Origin: Gonapodya prolifera JEL478 | Taxonomy: Eukaryota; Monoblepharomycota; Monoblepharidomycetes; Monoblepharidales; Gonapodyaceae | Length of the DNA stretch: 64,000 bases | NCBI GenBank assembly: GCA_001574975.1 | Contig: KQ965765.1 | Coordinates: 125,899-189,898 of the forward strand | Direction: 5' to 3' | Shown: in pieces, positions 23,990 to 35,265 of the stretch | How positions within the stretch are numbered: position 1 is the first letter of the stretch | Layout: every line of letters starts with the position of its first letter | Position numbers and translations under genes: made by a program | Notes under the pieces: model-generated | What the model was told of the DNA's origin: nothing | Databases searched by the model: none | The model's input: the letters and a program-made list of their open reading frames with translations, nothing else

Positions 23990-24930
23990 TGCTGCGTTCC
24001 ATGTGGCTTTTTGGAACCTCTCCCTCATGACGTCAGTTCATTGCACTCAAATGACATCTGGAAAGAGCGCGTCCAAAGTTTCAAGGCTTGCGTGCTTCAG
24101 AAACGGGAAGTGGTGCCCCATTTTTATGCTCCTCTTGCATAAAACGACAGGGAAGGATCTCAAACACATGACACCATCGTGGCACCAATGGCATGGTAGA
24201 GTGAGCGAAACGAGGTGGGTGTATATTCGCGTAGGTGCATGCCGCGTATGTATTGTGGGCAACGAGTAAAGGGAGAGCGGGAGACAATGAAAGGGCACAT
24301 CATGTAAAGTAGGTAATGACGAAAATGAACGCATATTACCAGCCGCCTTCTACCAAACGTGAGGAATGATACAACAGAAAGGACAAAATGAAAAAAAGAC
24401 TCGGACTTTGTAGACCAACACCAATGCTCTGACAGAATTGATACCATTCAACGATTGGTGAATGGCACTTCGCGGCACAATGGAAAAAGACTGAAGCTTC
24501 TCCTGCATTCTTGCACCTTCGTCCTTCACTTACATTCTTCTTGCATTTGCCATAAGGTCATTGAGGAGACAAAGATACGTTGTTTTGTACAGCTTTGTGA
24601 CGTAGACTTTGTGCCAATTGTGCCGCTTCTCATCGCGTTTGTGTCCTTTGACGATTTTGGAGGTAGTCACCAAATCTTGTCGCACAAACAGCAGTCTGCA
24701 CGGCTCAGCAAGTAAGCTCACACGGAGGCCGGAGCGATGTCGCATTAACAAAAAGTTCAACTCCCAACTTCTCCTGTTTCGTCCTTGCGTTGACGGCGAG
24801 GTCTTTATGGAGACAAAACTTCGTTTTTGGAAAGCTTGCGCCGCCTTTGGTCTCCGGTCTCGCTTTATACCTTGCAAAATTTTAGCGGGAAGAAGACTTC
24901 GGAGTTCGGCATATTACTTAAACCAGCAAA
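23990..24930 (+). repeat. unclassified dispersed repeat, copy 2 (longest)
   Basis: It lies head to tail directly behind copy 1. It carries the same first half (caaatgacatctggaaagag, gcgtccaaa, caaggcttgcg, gtggtgcccc) and then a second half that copy 1 lacks. The second half holds taccagccgccttctaccaa and a block near 24770-24830 (cttgcgttgacggcgaggtc, then ttatggagacaaaact), both also found in copy 5. No complete open frame survives. Confidence 0.7.
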
Positions 24931-25079
24931 CTAAAATCAGTCAAACTAAAATCCCCGCAGGACGAATCACCCAAATACCCCATCACTTAGAAGGATCATA
25001 AGCAAACCATGGCATTGTCTTACGATGACATGAGCTAGTTAAGACATCCTCTTCTCACGTCGTGCGAAACATGTTGTAT

Positions 25080-25800
25080 TACTGGAGCGGTCCAAACAGG
25101 AGCGTCACTTCACGTTCCGGGTGCAAATTGTCTTGGCCTCTCAATTGCTTAGATAATGAGTAGGATCAGAGTGATTCTTTCTCTGCCTGTTTGCTTGACT
25201 GGTTTTGGTGACATCTTTTCCCATTATCGAAATCAAAATGCTGGGCTGCCCAGATCACGGAGGGTGCGGAAGTGGATTTCGTTGTCCAAGTGCGCATTTT
25301 GTCTCCGAAATGACCTTGCGAACTGCCGTAAACGCAGTCTGGAGAATCACATATCAAACACCATTCCGCTCCCGTGCGACGCTTGTTGCACATCGCTCCC
25401 CGCCTTCGGCCGCGAGTCGTCCCAGGAGTTGGCGTGGATCTCCGATAATGACTAGAGCTCTTTTAATTTTGCCTCTTTTGTCGCCATTGCTTGCGCTTGG
25501 TGAACGACTGTTGGTAACAAATGTGTGAAGGTATCTTTCCAAGTTTACTGCCCTTCCAACTCCCACACTTCCCTTTGCACGCAATACATCTGCATCTTCG
25601 CACACACACGTGTGTCTCATATTGTCCATTCTGCCACGCCGTTGGTGTCGCAATTGCGCTGGGTAGTTCGAGATCATCAATCCCAGTTCTGTAAGAGCAG
25701 CATACAAAAGGACACCACTCTCCGTTTGTGACGTTCACAAGTCTTACGACCTTAATGGTGCTTTGCTTTTTGGACGCACTCTTTTCAAATGATATTCGAG
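25080..25800 (-). repeat. unclassified dispersed repeat, copy 3, inverted
   Basis: Read on the minus strand, it begins with agagtgcgtccaaaaagc (25770s) and continues with AACGTCACAAACGGAGAGTG. It then has the accaacagtcgttcaccaag / cgcaagcaatggcgac block (25490-25520) that matches copy 5, and later gacaaaatgcgcacttgg. The first part still encodes 91 open codons (NVTNGEWCPFVCCSY, then CRCIACKGKCGSW), hinting at a Cys-rich domain in the ancestral protein. Confidence 0.7.
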
Positions 25801-26289
25801 CGGAAAGTCATCACTTGAGCTGACGGCACCGGCCGGTTTCTGCACGCGGTCCTGCACACTGAACGCAATAATTGATTGTTGCATGCCACCTCCTCTTATT
25901 TACTCCATTTTCTCGCAGAGGAGTCCAGGGAAGTATTTCCGTCGGGCAAAGTATACTCCGGCATTGTGGCAAATAGAAATATTTGTCTCAGTACCAACCA
26001 CACCGTAGCTTGATTCTGCTGAGAGAATGGGCTGGGAAGTTTGTTCATTAGTGACTGCAGAGTCTGAAGACATCTTGCCTATTTTTTTTTTTTTGATCAA
26101 CGTCCACTGTGTGATATGCCCTTCACAGTCATCCCAGCAACTCAGAACGTTGGAGTACTATTTTGAGCATAATATCCCACCGTCATGTACGCAATGCTCA
26201 AATCCGCATGTTAAACTTTGCCCAACACGCTATCGCACCGTCTTCATGATGACTCAGGCAAGTTGAGAATGGGCCGTTGACTCTCGACG

Positions 26290-26660
26290 CGTTGAAGTAA
26301 TACTGGAGCGGCCAGCTAGAACGGCGACACGACCCGTTACACGCGAATATTGTCATAGCGCGCTAAATTAGCCCTGTAACGAGGATGAAGGTGACGCAAC
26401 CATTGTGGTTTTGTGTGACTGGTTTTGACGTCTTCACCGCATGTTTCCAATCAAAGACCTTGATACCCAGGTTACAATTTACGTACCCTGAAACGGAACT
26501 CCCTAAGTACGTCTTTTGTCTCCGACACAACCTTGCCGTAAATGCAAGAAGCTGGAGAATGAGTCCATAAGCTCAAAAGGTACGCAGCTTGATAGCATTT
26601 CGTCCTTTCTGTCAGTGCTTGCGCTTGGAGAATGACTGTGCATAAGGAACGTCCCGCGTC
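26290..26660 (-). repeat. unclassified dispersed repeat, copy 4, inverted, partial
   Basis: It is a direct copy of the second half of copy 3, about 1.2 kb away. Matching plus-strand stretches are tactggagcgg at the low end, cttttgtctccgacacaacc (against attttgtctccgaaatgacc in copy 3), cgtaaatgcaag with ctggagaatga, and cagtgcttgcgcttgg. It is diverged, with indels. Confidence 0.65.
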
Positions 26661-27664
26661 GGCATCTCCTTTCCAGGACGCCAGGAAGGCGATGTCACAT
26701 GAAGTCCAGGATTCCATTGCACCTTGTTCCAGCGCGGACACGATCCTAAAGAAAGTATCTTTCAGCCCTGACAACCACGCTCTTCTCACATACTTTTATG
26801 TCGTGCACACTTCGTCACTCTGATTGTTGTTCTTTGCGGGTTGTGGTGATGACGAATACCATTACGAGGGTGTCTGATCGACACATGGATGACAAGGTTA
26901 ATTTGACACTTTTCATTGAGATCTTGCTCAGGAATACCACCAAAAATGACCGACGTGAAGAGTCTGCTGCTGCCCGTAGGCCATGATTATGTATGCAAAA
27001 TCAGCTTGCTTCAATGCAACTGTCATACGTTATATTTTGATGTGGTTATTGTGAAAACCTGTTTCTGCACCAAAAGCGTCGATCCTTCTTCCGAGTTTGA
27101 ACAACGTGATTCCAAACTGCTTACACGTCAATCGCCACACAAGAGAGCAAATACAGGTATCAAAATTCCAACAGTCTTTCCATTGATGCAAGAAACAGCA
27201 GATTTCTGAGTAGAAATGCTTATGACATGAAAGGGAAAGAGTCCAATGCGTGTGGCGGTCAAGCGAAGGTCTCAATGCGGCATCTAGTACCTTACTGTAA
27301 AGAGTGGTTCAGAGGCCTGTCGATTCCAACTGCCGAGATGACAAGGCTTTAGACAGCCTTTTCGCAGAACGGGCGAGGGGGGGGAGGAGGGGGAAGGAGG
27401 GAAGGGATGCAACACGCGTCTCTTCACAAGTTAGAGGAGATAGGTCGCCAGGTCAGAACGTGGCTGAAAAGCAATGTAATTTCCTTTCTTTGTTGGGTGG
27501 CAGATCTCAAGTGATCTGAATTTACCCGGGTCCCTGCACCCTCACACCTGGACATGGGTCCCTGCGAAAACGGCATCTGTCCGAACTCTCCGACGCTCCT
27601 TTCACTTCAAGTGTCTCCCTCGCCCTCTCCACTGCTGTGAATTCCACTCCCCAAGGCATCGGCG
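26661..27664. other. intergenic with a purine-rich tract
   Basis: There is no gene here. A G-rich run lies at 27371-27408 (long G tracts separated by single A), about 260 nt upstream of the phosphoesterase start. The last few hundred bases should hold its promoter. Confidence 0.4.
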
Positions 27665-29109
27665 ATGCGCTCCTCCACGCGACTTCTGGCGCTGGCTGCG
27701 TTTGCCGCCCTCCTCGGCTTCCCATCGCGTGTTTCCGCCGCCGGGAAGTGGTTCGACAATCTCTTCGTCATCATCATGGGTAAGTCGATGCATCCAGTCC
27801 CCTCTGGGTCTGCGCTGCAATCTCTTTGGTTGGGACCACGAATGGACATCCCCCCACCCGTCTCGTCAGAAAACACCGACCTGTCCACCGCCACGGGCCT
27901 GTCCTACATGGGAAAGCTCACGAAACGACCCGATGCGAGACTCTACACCAACTACCAGTGCGTCGCGAGGCCCAGTCAGCCCAATTATATTGGGATGGTG
28001 TGAGTTGTCTGCGAGGCCTGGAGTGCGAAGCACTGAAGACCGAGCTGTCTGACGGAGCGAGCAAAGCGAGCGGAGGAAGGTCTCCGAAGCCTAGGCGCGA
28101 CAGCGCTGACCGAGGCTGTCCGATGGTCTGCGCGATTAAGCGCGCATGCGCGAATGATATGTGCAGCGCAGAGCGCATATTCCCGCCGGAGACGAATTCA
28201 CCTGAAGGTTATACACACTCAACAAATCTCCCTTGTATTTCCCCGTGACAGGTACGGCTCCACCTTCGGCGTCACAGACGACAACTACGTCGACGTCACG
28301 GGCGCCAACCTGTTCGACTTGCTCGAGGCCAAGGGCATCTCTTGGAAATTGTACGCTGAGAACTGGGTGAGTGCTTCCTTCCTTCTTCGCGCCCCACTTG
28401 GCAGGTGCAAACTGACAGTGTCACTCCGGGGTTCACTGATTCCAGCCAGGCGACTGCTCTGACAAGGAAACCACGGGCATCTACGCATATGCACGTAAAC
28501 ATAACCCCGCCATCATCATGAACTCCGTCAGGTACGCTTTTGTTCCAAGAAACGTTACAAAAAACGTTGACTCAACACTTACACCTCATCAAGGACAAAC
28601 GCCACCCGCTGTGCCAAAATCGTGCACGCGGACCAACTCGCGGCGGACCTCGCAAGCCCGGCCACGTTCCCGAGCGTGGCGTTTTACATTCCGAATCAGT
28701 GGAATGACGGTGAGGATGCACTTCGCTCTTCCCTGTGCGACGTACTCAATTTTATGCTTGCTTAACGTTCAACACCCCACGGCCGTTCGCTCTTCGTCTT
28801 CGTCGTACGACCCCAGGCCACAACTTCGGCATCGGCGTAGGCGACATCTGGATGTCCTCCTTCATCCCCAAAACCCTCCCCTCGCTCCCCGCCTCCACGC
28901 TCACGCTCATCACATTCGACGAACCCGGCAAGAACTCAGCCGACACCACCCCGATTTACACCCTGGCGATTGGGGCAAAGGTCAAGGCGGGAACGGACGC
29001 GGCGGCGTATAATCATTATAGCTTCTTGAAGACTGTGGAAGAGAATTGGGCGTTGGGGAATGTGGGTAGGGGTGATGTGACGGCAGTGCCTTTGGCGGGA
29101 TTGGCATAG
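27665..29109 (+). CDS. secreted phosphoesterase-family protein (acid phosphatase / phospholipase C-like)
   Basis: Six exons (27665-27779, 27870-27999, 28252-28366, 28446-28531, 28594-28709, 28817-29109) give 855 nt, 284 residues, phase closed. A signal peptide is clear (MRSSTRLLALAAFAALLGF, cleavage after VSA). The PF04185 fold follows: FDNLFVIIMENTD (metal-binding region), YTNYQCVARPSQPNY (the HPSQPN-type motif, here RPSQPN), SWKLYAENW, NSVRTNATRCAKIV and LITFDEP near the C terminus. The family hydrolyses phosphate esters or phospholipids outside the cell. The usual HPSQPNY His is Arg here, which could affect activity. Intron 2 (28000-28251) is far longer than the others and is GC-rich with inverted motifs. 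Confidence 0.85.
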
Positions 29110-29245
29110 TCCGGACAACGTTACTTTTTTCGTAGAGTATATATGAACGTACAGTTTTGCTGAACCTGATGCAAAAATCCCAATGATCCAAGCCGAAAAA
29201 GAGCCGTGCTGAGATTACCCAGTCCCCCCGACCCCAAACCACGCA

Positions 29246-31099
29246 ATGTCCCTCGTCAAATCCCTCCACTCGGACGCAGAATTCAAGCAGCTACTGTCCG
29301 GCGCGGACCCGAAGAAGCTGGTGGGCACGGACGTCGACGGGGGGAGGAGCTGAAGCTTTTGCTCGAAACACGAAACGCGAAAGGGATGAGAGATTGATTC
29401 ATCGCTGTCTCCCTCCCCGCCCCTCTGCGTCGCTTCTCGGATGAAATGAATGAAAACCGTAACCGGCTCGATTCGCTGCGGGCGTGGGCGTGGATGTGCT
29501 TGTGGTTCGAAAAGATCGTGGTGGACTTCACGGCGACATGTAAGCCTTTCCCTGCGCGTTGAGCTTCTTCGCTTTTCTTCTAACCTATTGTGAACTGTCG
29601 GCACGCTCCAGGGTGTGGTAAGCACGCTACGCTCTTCCCCCGCAGTTCCATTCCATTCACCTAAATTCTTCACCAACAACCCCTCTCGTAAACGGACAGG
29701 CCCCTGCCAAATGATCGCTCCCGTTGTGGCCCAACTCTCGACAAAGTACCGGCACGTTGATTTCGCAAAGGTACCGTTGCACCATCGAATTGCCTCGCAG
29801 AGAGTGGAACACTGAAGCGGACCCCAATTTCGGCCCGCCCCGCAGCTTGACGTGGACGAGGTGCAAGAGACGGCCGCGGCGTGTGGTGTCACGGCGATGC
29901 CTACTTTCCAGGTGAATGCTCTCTCAGGCTTCCAAGTACACCTAGGTGGTTACGCAACTCATTTCAACTCACGCACCTCCCCTCCCTCCCCTCCCTCCCC
30001 ACCCCGCCCCCACATCCTCTCCCTTCCCCCCTCCAACCCCACACAGTTCTACAAAGCCAACCGCAAAATCGCCGAGCTCAAGGGCGCCAACCAGGGAGGG
30101 CTGGAGCAGCTCGTGAAGCAGTACCAGGGGCCCGTGGAGGCGAGCGAGGGTGGGGCGTTGGGGGCACCGGCGGGTCATGTTAGTTGAGTGGTTGGGTCGT
30201 GGGGGGGNGTTGGCTTTGGGAACTGTTGCTTCGTGAGACTCCGTGGTGGGAGTGCTCCACCAGTGGAATAACTGAGACATCCTTTCGCACCCACCCACAC
30301 CACCTCCCGCACACCACCTCAGTCGGACCTCACCTCCTACGTCCAGCTGGCCCAACTCGAGTGTCTCAACCAGAGCCCGCAACACACGGTCCGCGGGGCT
30401 TTTGTGGAGGACGCGTCTTACCTCGAGTCCGACTCGGACGAACAGCTTATTGTGGTGGTGCCGTTTAACCAGAACGTGCGCGTGCATTCGATGAGGGTTA
30501 CGGGACCCAAGGGTGAGTGATGCAAACCTGGGCACGGGGCGCCCGTGAGGAAGGAGTTAAAAATACACGGACTGCACCCCCGCAACTGTAGACAAGGTCC
30601 CCCGCACCTTCAAGACCTACGTGAACCGCACCAACCTTGGCTTCGACGAGGCGGATTCGGGCGGTGTGGCCGAGACCGAGGTGCTGACGTTGCCGGAGAA
30701 GGACTACGTTCCGGCCGGCGAAGGTGATCTCGTGACGGCGTTGGTTGGGTTGCGGTACGTAAGGTACCAGAACGGTGGGTTGGGCTGAACTTGGAAAGGG
30801 GTGTAAAGTGGTTCTGATCTGGTTATGACGGCGACTTGACTTTTTGCAGTCCAATCAGTGATTCTTTTCATTAAGGACAATATGGGTGACGAAGAGACAA
30901 CTCAAGTGAACAGGATCGTGTTCTATGGGACGCCGGTTGAGACTACAAAGGTGCGTGATCGAACGGTTGTCGTGGGGGATCAAGCAACTACAACTCGGCC
31001 TTCGTTACCTTGCGACCTCCACCATAGATGTCGGACCTCCGAAAGATGGATCACGGGGAAGGATCTGCGGCTGGACCAGCTGCTGCAAAGAAGCCGTGA
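29246..31099 (+). CDS. thioredoxin-like protein with PITH domain (TXNL1 type)
   Basis: Ten exons sum to 921 nt, 306 residues, phase closed. The thioredoxin domain occupies about residues 1-105: VVDFTATWCGPCQMIAPVVA with a full CGPC active site, DVDEVQETAAACGVTAMPTF with the cis-Pro, and FYKANRKIAELKGA. The PITH domain (about 130-290) contains LECLNQSPQHTV, ESDSDEQLIVVVPF, VKTYVN-like FKTYVNRTNLGF and VNRIVFYGTP. In other eukaryotes this protein associates with the 26S proteasome as a redox-active cofactor. Exon 3 is a microexon of six bases (29612-29617) that encodes the bases around WCG, and removing it would destroy the frame and active site. The gene is convergent with the dehydrogenase downstream. 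Confidence 0.9.
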
Positions 31100-31290
31100 G
31101 GTGATGTCCGGTACCAGACGGCGAAAAATATGGAGACGAAGTATATAACTCATATCACAACAACACGAGACGGCAAAAGATACTGCAAAGCACCACTTTG
31201 TTTTTCGTTGATACACGGATTGCATTTCACAGTCCCAACTAAAACAAGCACTTGAAACGTCACAAAAATGTATAACGACGTGTACAGACA

Positions 31291-32134
31291 CTAAACGAAG
31301 CCCGCATCGACTTTGAATTCCTGCGCCGTGCACGCCCGACTGTCGTCGCTCGCGAGGAAAAGGACCATTCTGGCAATGTCCAGGGGAACAACGGTAATGG
31401 GAAGACACTGGGCGGCGTCGATCTCCTTGAGCGCCTCCGGGGTGAGCCACAGCTTTCGCTGCCTCTCAGTGGAGACCGCCCCTGGGGTCACGGTGTTGAT
31501 TCGGATCTTGTCCCGTCCGAGGGTCCGTGACAGACCCCGTGTGAGACCGTCGACGGCACTTTTGGCGATCATATAGCAGGCCATGTTCTCCATCTTGGCC
31601 TGCCACGAAATGGAGCCGAAGTTGATGATGGAGCCCCCGCCGAGGCGCTTCATGCCGGGCGTCACGGCTTGAATGGCGAACAGAGCGGGGCGTTGGTTGA
31701 TGCCGATGCGGTTGTCGTAGTATTCGGCGGTGATGTCCTCCAGTTTGTGTCTATCGTCGTTTGCCTGAGCAAGGCGGTCGAGCGTGTTGAGAAACCGAGA
31801 AACGGCTGCCAAAGTACACCAAAAATGAACGCACGACATTGTTCACGAGCACATTGAAATCCCCGAGCTCTTCCGCTGCCTCACGGATAGCAGTCTGCAG
31901 CGCCGCAATGTCGCGAACGTCGACCTTTCTGAACCAAGCGTTGACCTTTGTGGCGAGGGCCTTGCCTTCGGCTTCGGCAATGTCGACAAAGGCCACCTTG
32001 GCACCCTGGGCAGCGAATTCTTGCACGAGGGTCTCTCCGATTCCAGTCGCTCCGCCCGTAATGAACACGCGGCGGTCCCGAAGAGAGGGGTAGGAGGCAA
32101 GCGAGGTGCTCGATGTTTCAGAGTCGACGGTCAT
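31291..32134 (-). CDS. short-chain dehydrogenase/reductase
   Basis: Two exons (32134-31838, 31764-31291) form 771 nt, 256 residues, phase closed. Classical SDR motifs are complete: the Rossmann loop TGGATGIGE, NVLVNNAND (NNAG-type motif), INFGSISW with the catalytic Ser, YMIAKSAVDG (Tyr-x3-Lys) and INTVTPGAV. NINQ-like INQRPALFAIQ is typical of bacterial-like fungal SDRs. The C terminus KVDAGFV matches the common DGG-type ending loosely. The substrate is unknown. The protein is unrelated in detail to the HSDL2-like enzyme at 16.8 kb. It is convergent with the thioredoxin gene (191 nt between stops). Confidence 0.88.
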
Positions 32135-32740
32135 TTATTGCTTGTCAGGTTTCGGGAATCGGACGATTCGGTGGATTCGAAGACTCAGAAGCTAAAGGTT
32201 TATGTACCGGAGATTTCGTATGGCAAGGACGAGCGGGAGACGTTGTCTGAGTTGTAGTTCGGCATTCTCGGGCCGGATGAATTCGGTCATTTTCTTGCAG
32301 TGATGGAGTGAAATGAAATGTAGCGCGATAAAGTGCACAGTCGAAGAGTGATAGTTCGTTGTGCAACAGCAATCATGTATGAATTTAGTCTGACAAGTCT
32401 GGTGTATGAGGTCGTTTGACATCAATATCGATGCTCGCCACCAAACGGCAATTATGTGGCTAAATTACTACTGCGCGGGACCGTTTTCAATAATGCGTTT
32501 CCACCCAGCTTTATAGTTGTAGGGCTCCGCACTTTCACGATGGTAACACTCGGAGCAAAGAAGTTGCCTAACTCAGCAGGCACGGTGTAACACCTTTCTG
32601 CACCGTTGTTATATAAAGAAGCGACATGACTGAAAGAAAGTACAATCAGAACGAAATACATGTAGAAAACGGATTAGGGGACAACGACTCTCTGCTGGCT
32701 CAGGCCCGTAATGTATGAAGTCAACTTTCGTTCTGGCCGG
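32135..32740. other. intergenic, no gene seen
   Basis: About 0.6 kb upstream of the dehydrogenase. It should include its promoter. No other feature is supported until the inverted-repeat arm begins. Confidence 0.4.
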
Positions 32741-32810
32741 CTCCACAATGTCACGAATAGACAGAAATGGAATATCGAGCAACTTGCATATTGGACAAGA
32801 AATGATAGAT
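32735..32810 (-). repeat. left arm of a diverged inverted repeat
   Basis: Read on the minus strand, this arm (tcttgtccaatatgcaagtt, then gctcgatattcc, and cgaaagttgacttcat) resembles the plus strand at about 35165-35265 (atcttgtgcgatatgcaatt, gctcggtattcc, cgaaagttgactttta). The two arms bracket the zinc-finger/PKA-R chimera. Both can encode a short SC-x-IC-x-LL-x-IP peptide, so they may be remnants of a duplicated coding segment. Confidence 0.6.
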
Positions 32811-32888
32811 TTAAAGCATTCTGCTACATCAAAGGTAGCAAAACTGGTGGACTTTTCGAGGAAGTGAAACCAGGATAGTTCGCATCCT

Positions 32889-34990
32889 TCAGTCTTGGTG
32901 CAGTAATTTGACCGACTCGAGGTTGTCTGCCATTTTGAGCCTTTCGTACGACTCAAGGGAGATGAGAAGTGGAACTTCCGAGAGGAAGGTTTCGTAAATG
33001 TGTCGCTTCTTCGAGGTGTTCTCCATCAGGATGCGACGGAAAGTGCCCCGATTAAGAGCCCAGAGTACCGAGTCGGACGTAGCTGTCACGGTCGCAACAC
33101 GGGGAGCGTTGTACATGAGTGCCAGCTCTCCAAACGATTGGCCCGCTCCAGACGAGGCTACCTTGATGGCGGACTTTCCCTCGTTGCACACGAAGATGTC
33201 AAAGGTTCCTGACTCCACGACGTACCAGAAGTCCCCAACGGCACCCTGGGTGATGATGCCGTGACCGGTCGGGCAGTTGACCTCCGCCATCGCATTGACC
33301 ACCATCCCCGCGTTGGTCCTCGTCAAGGTTGTGGAAAAGGATGTGGTCTCGCACGGCGGCTCCAATTCGCTCAAGCTGCTCAGGGGATTTGTTGATGTTT
33401 ATCGTCTCATACGGATCTTGTTGGGTGAAGGTAGGGGGATCGGAGGCCTCGGCATCTGCAGGGAGGTTCGGTGGAACGTGGAGTTGACCGGATCGGGCAA
33501 GCTGAGCAGTTCCTGCAGCAGCCTGGTTCCAGCCCACTGCCCTTTTCGGAGGTGTGGCAACCCGCTGGTCGTGTACAGGTACGACTTCTGCTTCAGCGAC
33601 GGAGCCAATGGCGACCAGGGGAAGTGGTGGCTCTGGCAAAGATGCCCGACGGTTTGGCTAAGACAGGTAGGATCACTGAGCGAGCTTGTTGGAGCATTTG
33701 TGGTATTGGACGTACCATGGTTTGTTGGGAGGGTCCAACATTGCCAGTTGGAAGGGCTTTACTTTCCACCCACTCCGCAAATCCGACCCACTTCACGTTT
33801 TGCTGTCCTTCGCGTCTGAGAACAAGCTTGTTGTTAATCGGCTCGTGATGGTCTTTGAGGTGCCGCTTCTAATCCGAGGCACATAATGTGAGCAATGTTA
33901 AATCAACCATTTGATTTTCGGCGTGGATTTGAAACTCACGAGGCCGTTCTCGGATTCGTACAGTCTCGTGCAGCCACGAGCGCGGCAGCGAATTGTTTTA
34001 CTGGACGTCGTTGGGCGTGTTGGGGGAAGAGATCGCTCGCTCGATGCAGCCGCCACAATGCCTGCTCCAGGTACCAATTCTTGATCCGCCGGACTAGCGT
34101 TAGCCTCGCTTACTTCTGGAGGACGACCAGTGTGGAGCCATTGGGAGAGGTGAAGCCAGAGCTCTTTGCCGTTCCTGTCCACGACGAGACGTTGGTGTAT
34201 TTCGGGGTGTTCTGCCGTTATATGATGGTGCTGACGGGTGTGGCCAAAATTGTAAGAATACGTCAAATGCGCCAGAAATGAAGTCATTCATCGTACCAGA
34301 CGACCCGTGAGGTTAAAGACCATCGAACAGCCGGGAGCGCGACAAGCACACGCTGAAGGAGAGCCAAGAGGACGTTCACTTGATTTGGGCGGGACCAAGA
34401 CGTGGTGAGCAGATACGCCTCCAGAAACCGTTTGGTGAGAGGGGGTGACGTCCGTCTTTGGTGGAGAACTAGCCGGATCAGCAGAGGTCGGTTCAGCCTG
34501 TAGAGCTGGAGTTATCACTGTGAGAGGATTCAAAACAATCAAAGGTTTGCTTTGTTCTCCACGCAAAAGGACGATTCGCGACGTCTCAACACTTGACGTC
34601 ATCACGTACAGCAAGGAAAACGAACAAAGCTCATCCTCGGCAGCACCTTGAGCCACATGCGCTTCCAGCTCGGTGGGTTTCTGCTTAAATTGCTCTCTTC
34701 GTCCTCCTTTTACTCACCTTCTTCGCCACGCACGTCAATCAACGTCGCGACGGTTTCCGGGTCCTTGAGACTCTCATTCTCGTTACCGTGCTTGGAACCA
34801 AGTGAATCCTCTGCAGAGTTCTTGTGTCGCGACAAGGGCGAGAATGAATTGGGAACACCATATATTACGGAGGTGAGCCCAAAGAACACCGCAAACAACA
34901 AACTCACCCGAAATGTCTCCTGGGCCGCTCTCGCCTTTCCTCCCAACTTTGCAGCTGCGCGCTTTGCCGCCAGCTGCGAAAAGTAAAGAG
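32889..34990 (-). pseudogene. C2H2 zinc-finger / cyclic-nucleotide-binding chimera, frameshifted partial copy of PKA-R
   Basis: The 5' part encodes two spliced C2H2 fingers: CRAPGCSMVFNLTGRL joined to HHHITAEHPEIH, and CRARGCTRLYESENGL joined to KRHLKDHHEP. Then follow PNRRASLPEP, a linker unlike the true PKA-R, and a close copy of the PKA regulatory subunit first cyclic-nucleotide domain (ININKSPEQLERIGAAVRDH, HNLDEDQRGD, then GDFWYVVESGTFDIFV, GQSFGELALMYNAPR). Relative to the gene at 59.8 kb there is one extra base near 33299, so the frame shifts right after DQRGD. Homology stops after ADNLESV, so the second cyclic-nucleotide domain is absent. The N-terminal exon joins (34660-34990) are uncertain. 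The 155 codons after the shift are still open, which suggests a young break or an assembly error. Confidence 0.65.
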
Positions 34991-35164
34991 TTCAGGTCGA
35001 ACTCCCGAGCGTTCCAACACTGCGTCGATAAGGTATGTGGGCTCTTTGCCGTACCGAAAACCCGATGGAGAATTGCCGTCTCTCTTCTCGACTCGGCGAG
35101 GGGATGGAGGATGGGGGATTTGGGGGTGTCAGTAGTCCACGGAAGCGGAGGGCGCTACGTGGCT

Positions 35165-35265
35165 CCGTGTTGATAGTTATTCTATCTTGTGCGATATGCA
35201 ATTTGCTCGGTATTCCCTAGTCTTTCTATCGGAGTCGTTGTGAATGATCGAAAGTTGACTTTTAC
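35165..35265 (+). repeat. right arm of a diverged inverted repeat
   Basis: This is the partner of the arm at 32735-32810, in opposite orientation about 2.4 kb away. Identity is patchy but collinear over about 80-100 bases. Confidence 0.6.

Noticed and set aside
25080-26660. Terminal inverted repeats of the dispersed repeat
   Set aside because: Ends of copies 1, 3 and 5 share a short cagga..gcgtcact-like string, but orientation is inconsistent by eye, so I do not claim true terminal repeats.
27371-27408. G-quadruplex regulatory element upstream of the phosphoesterase
   Set aside because: The tract is simple purine-rich sequence; nothing else supports a regulatory role.
29980-30040. CT-rich tandem tract in a thioredoxin intron as a satellite
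   Set aside because: It fits an ordinary long polypyrimidine tract before the acceptor; one N base nearby shows an assembly difficulty.
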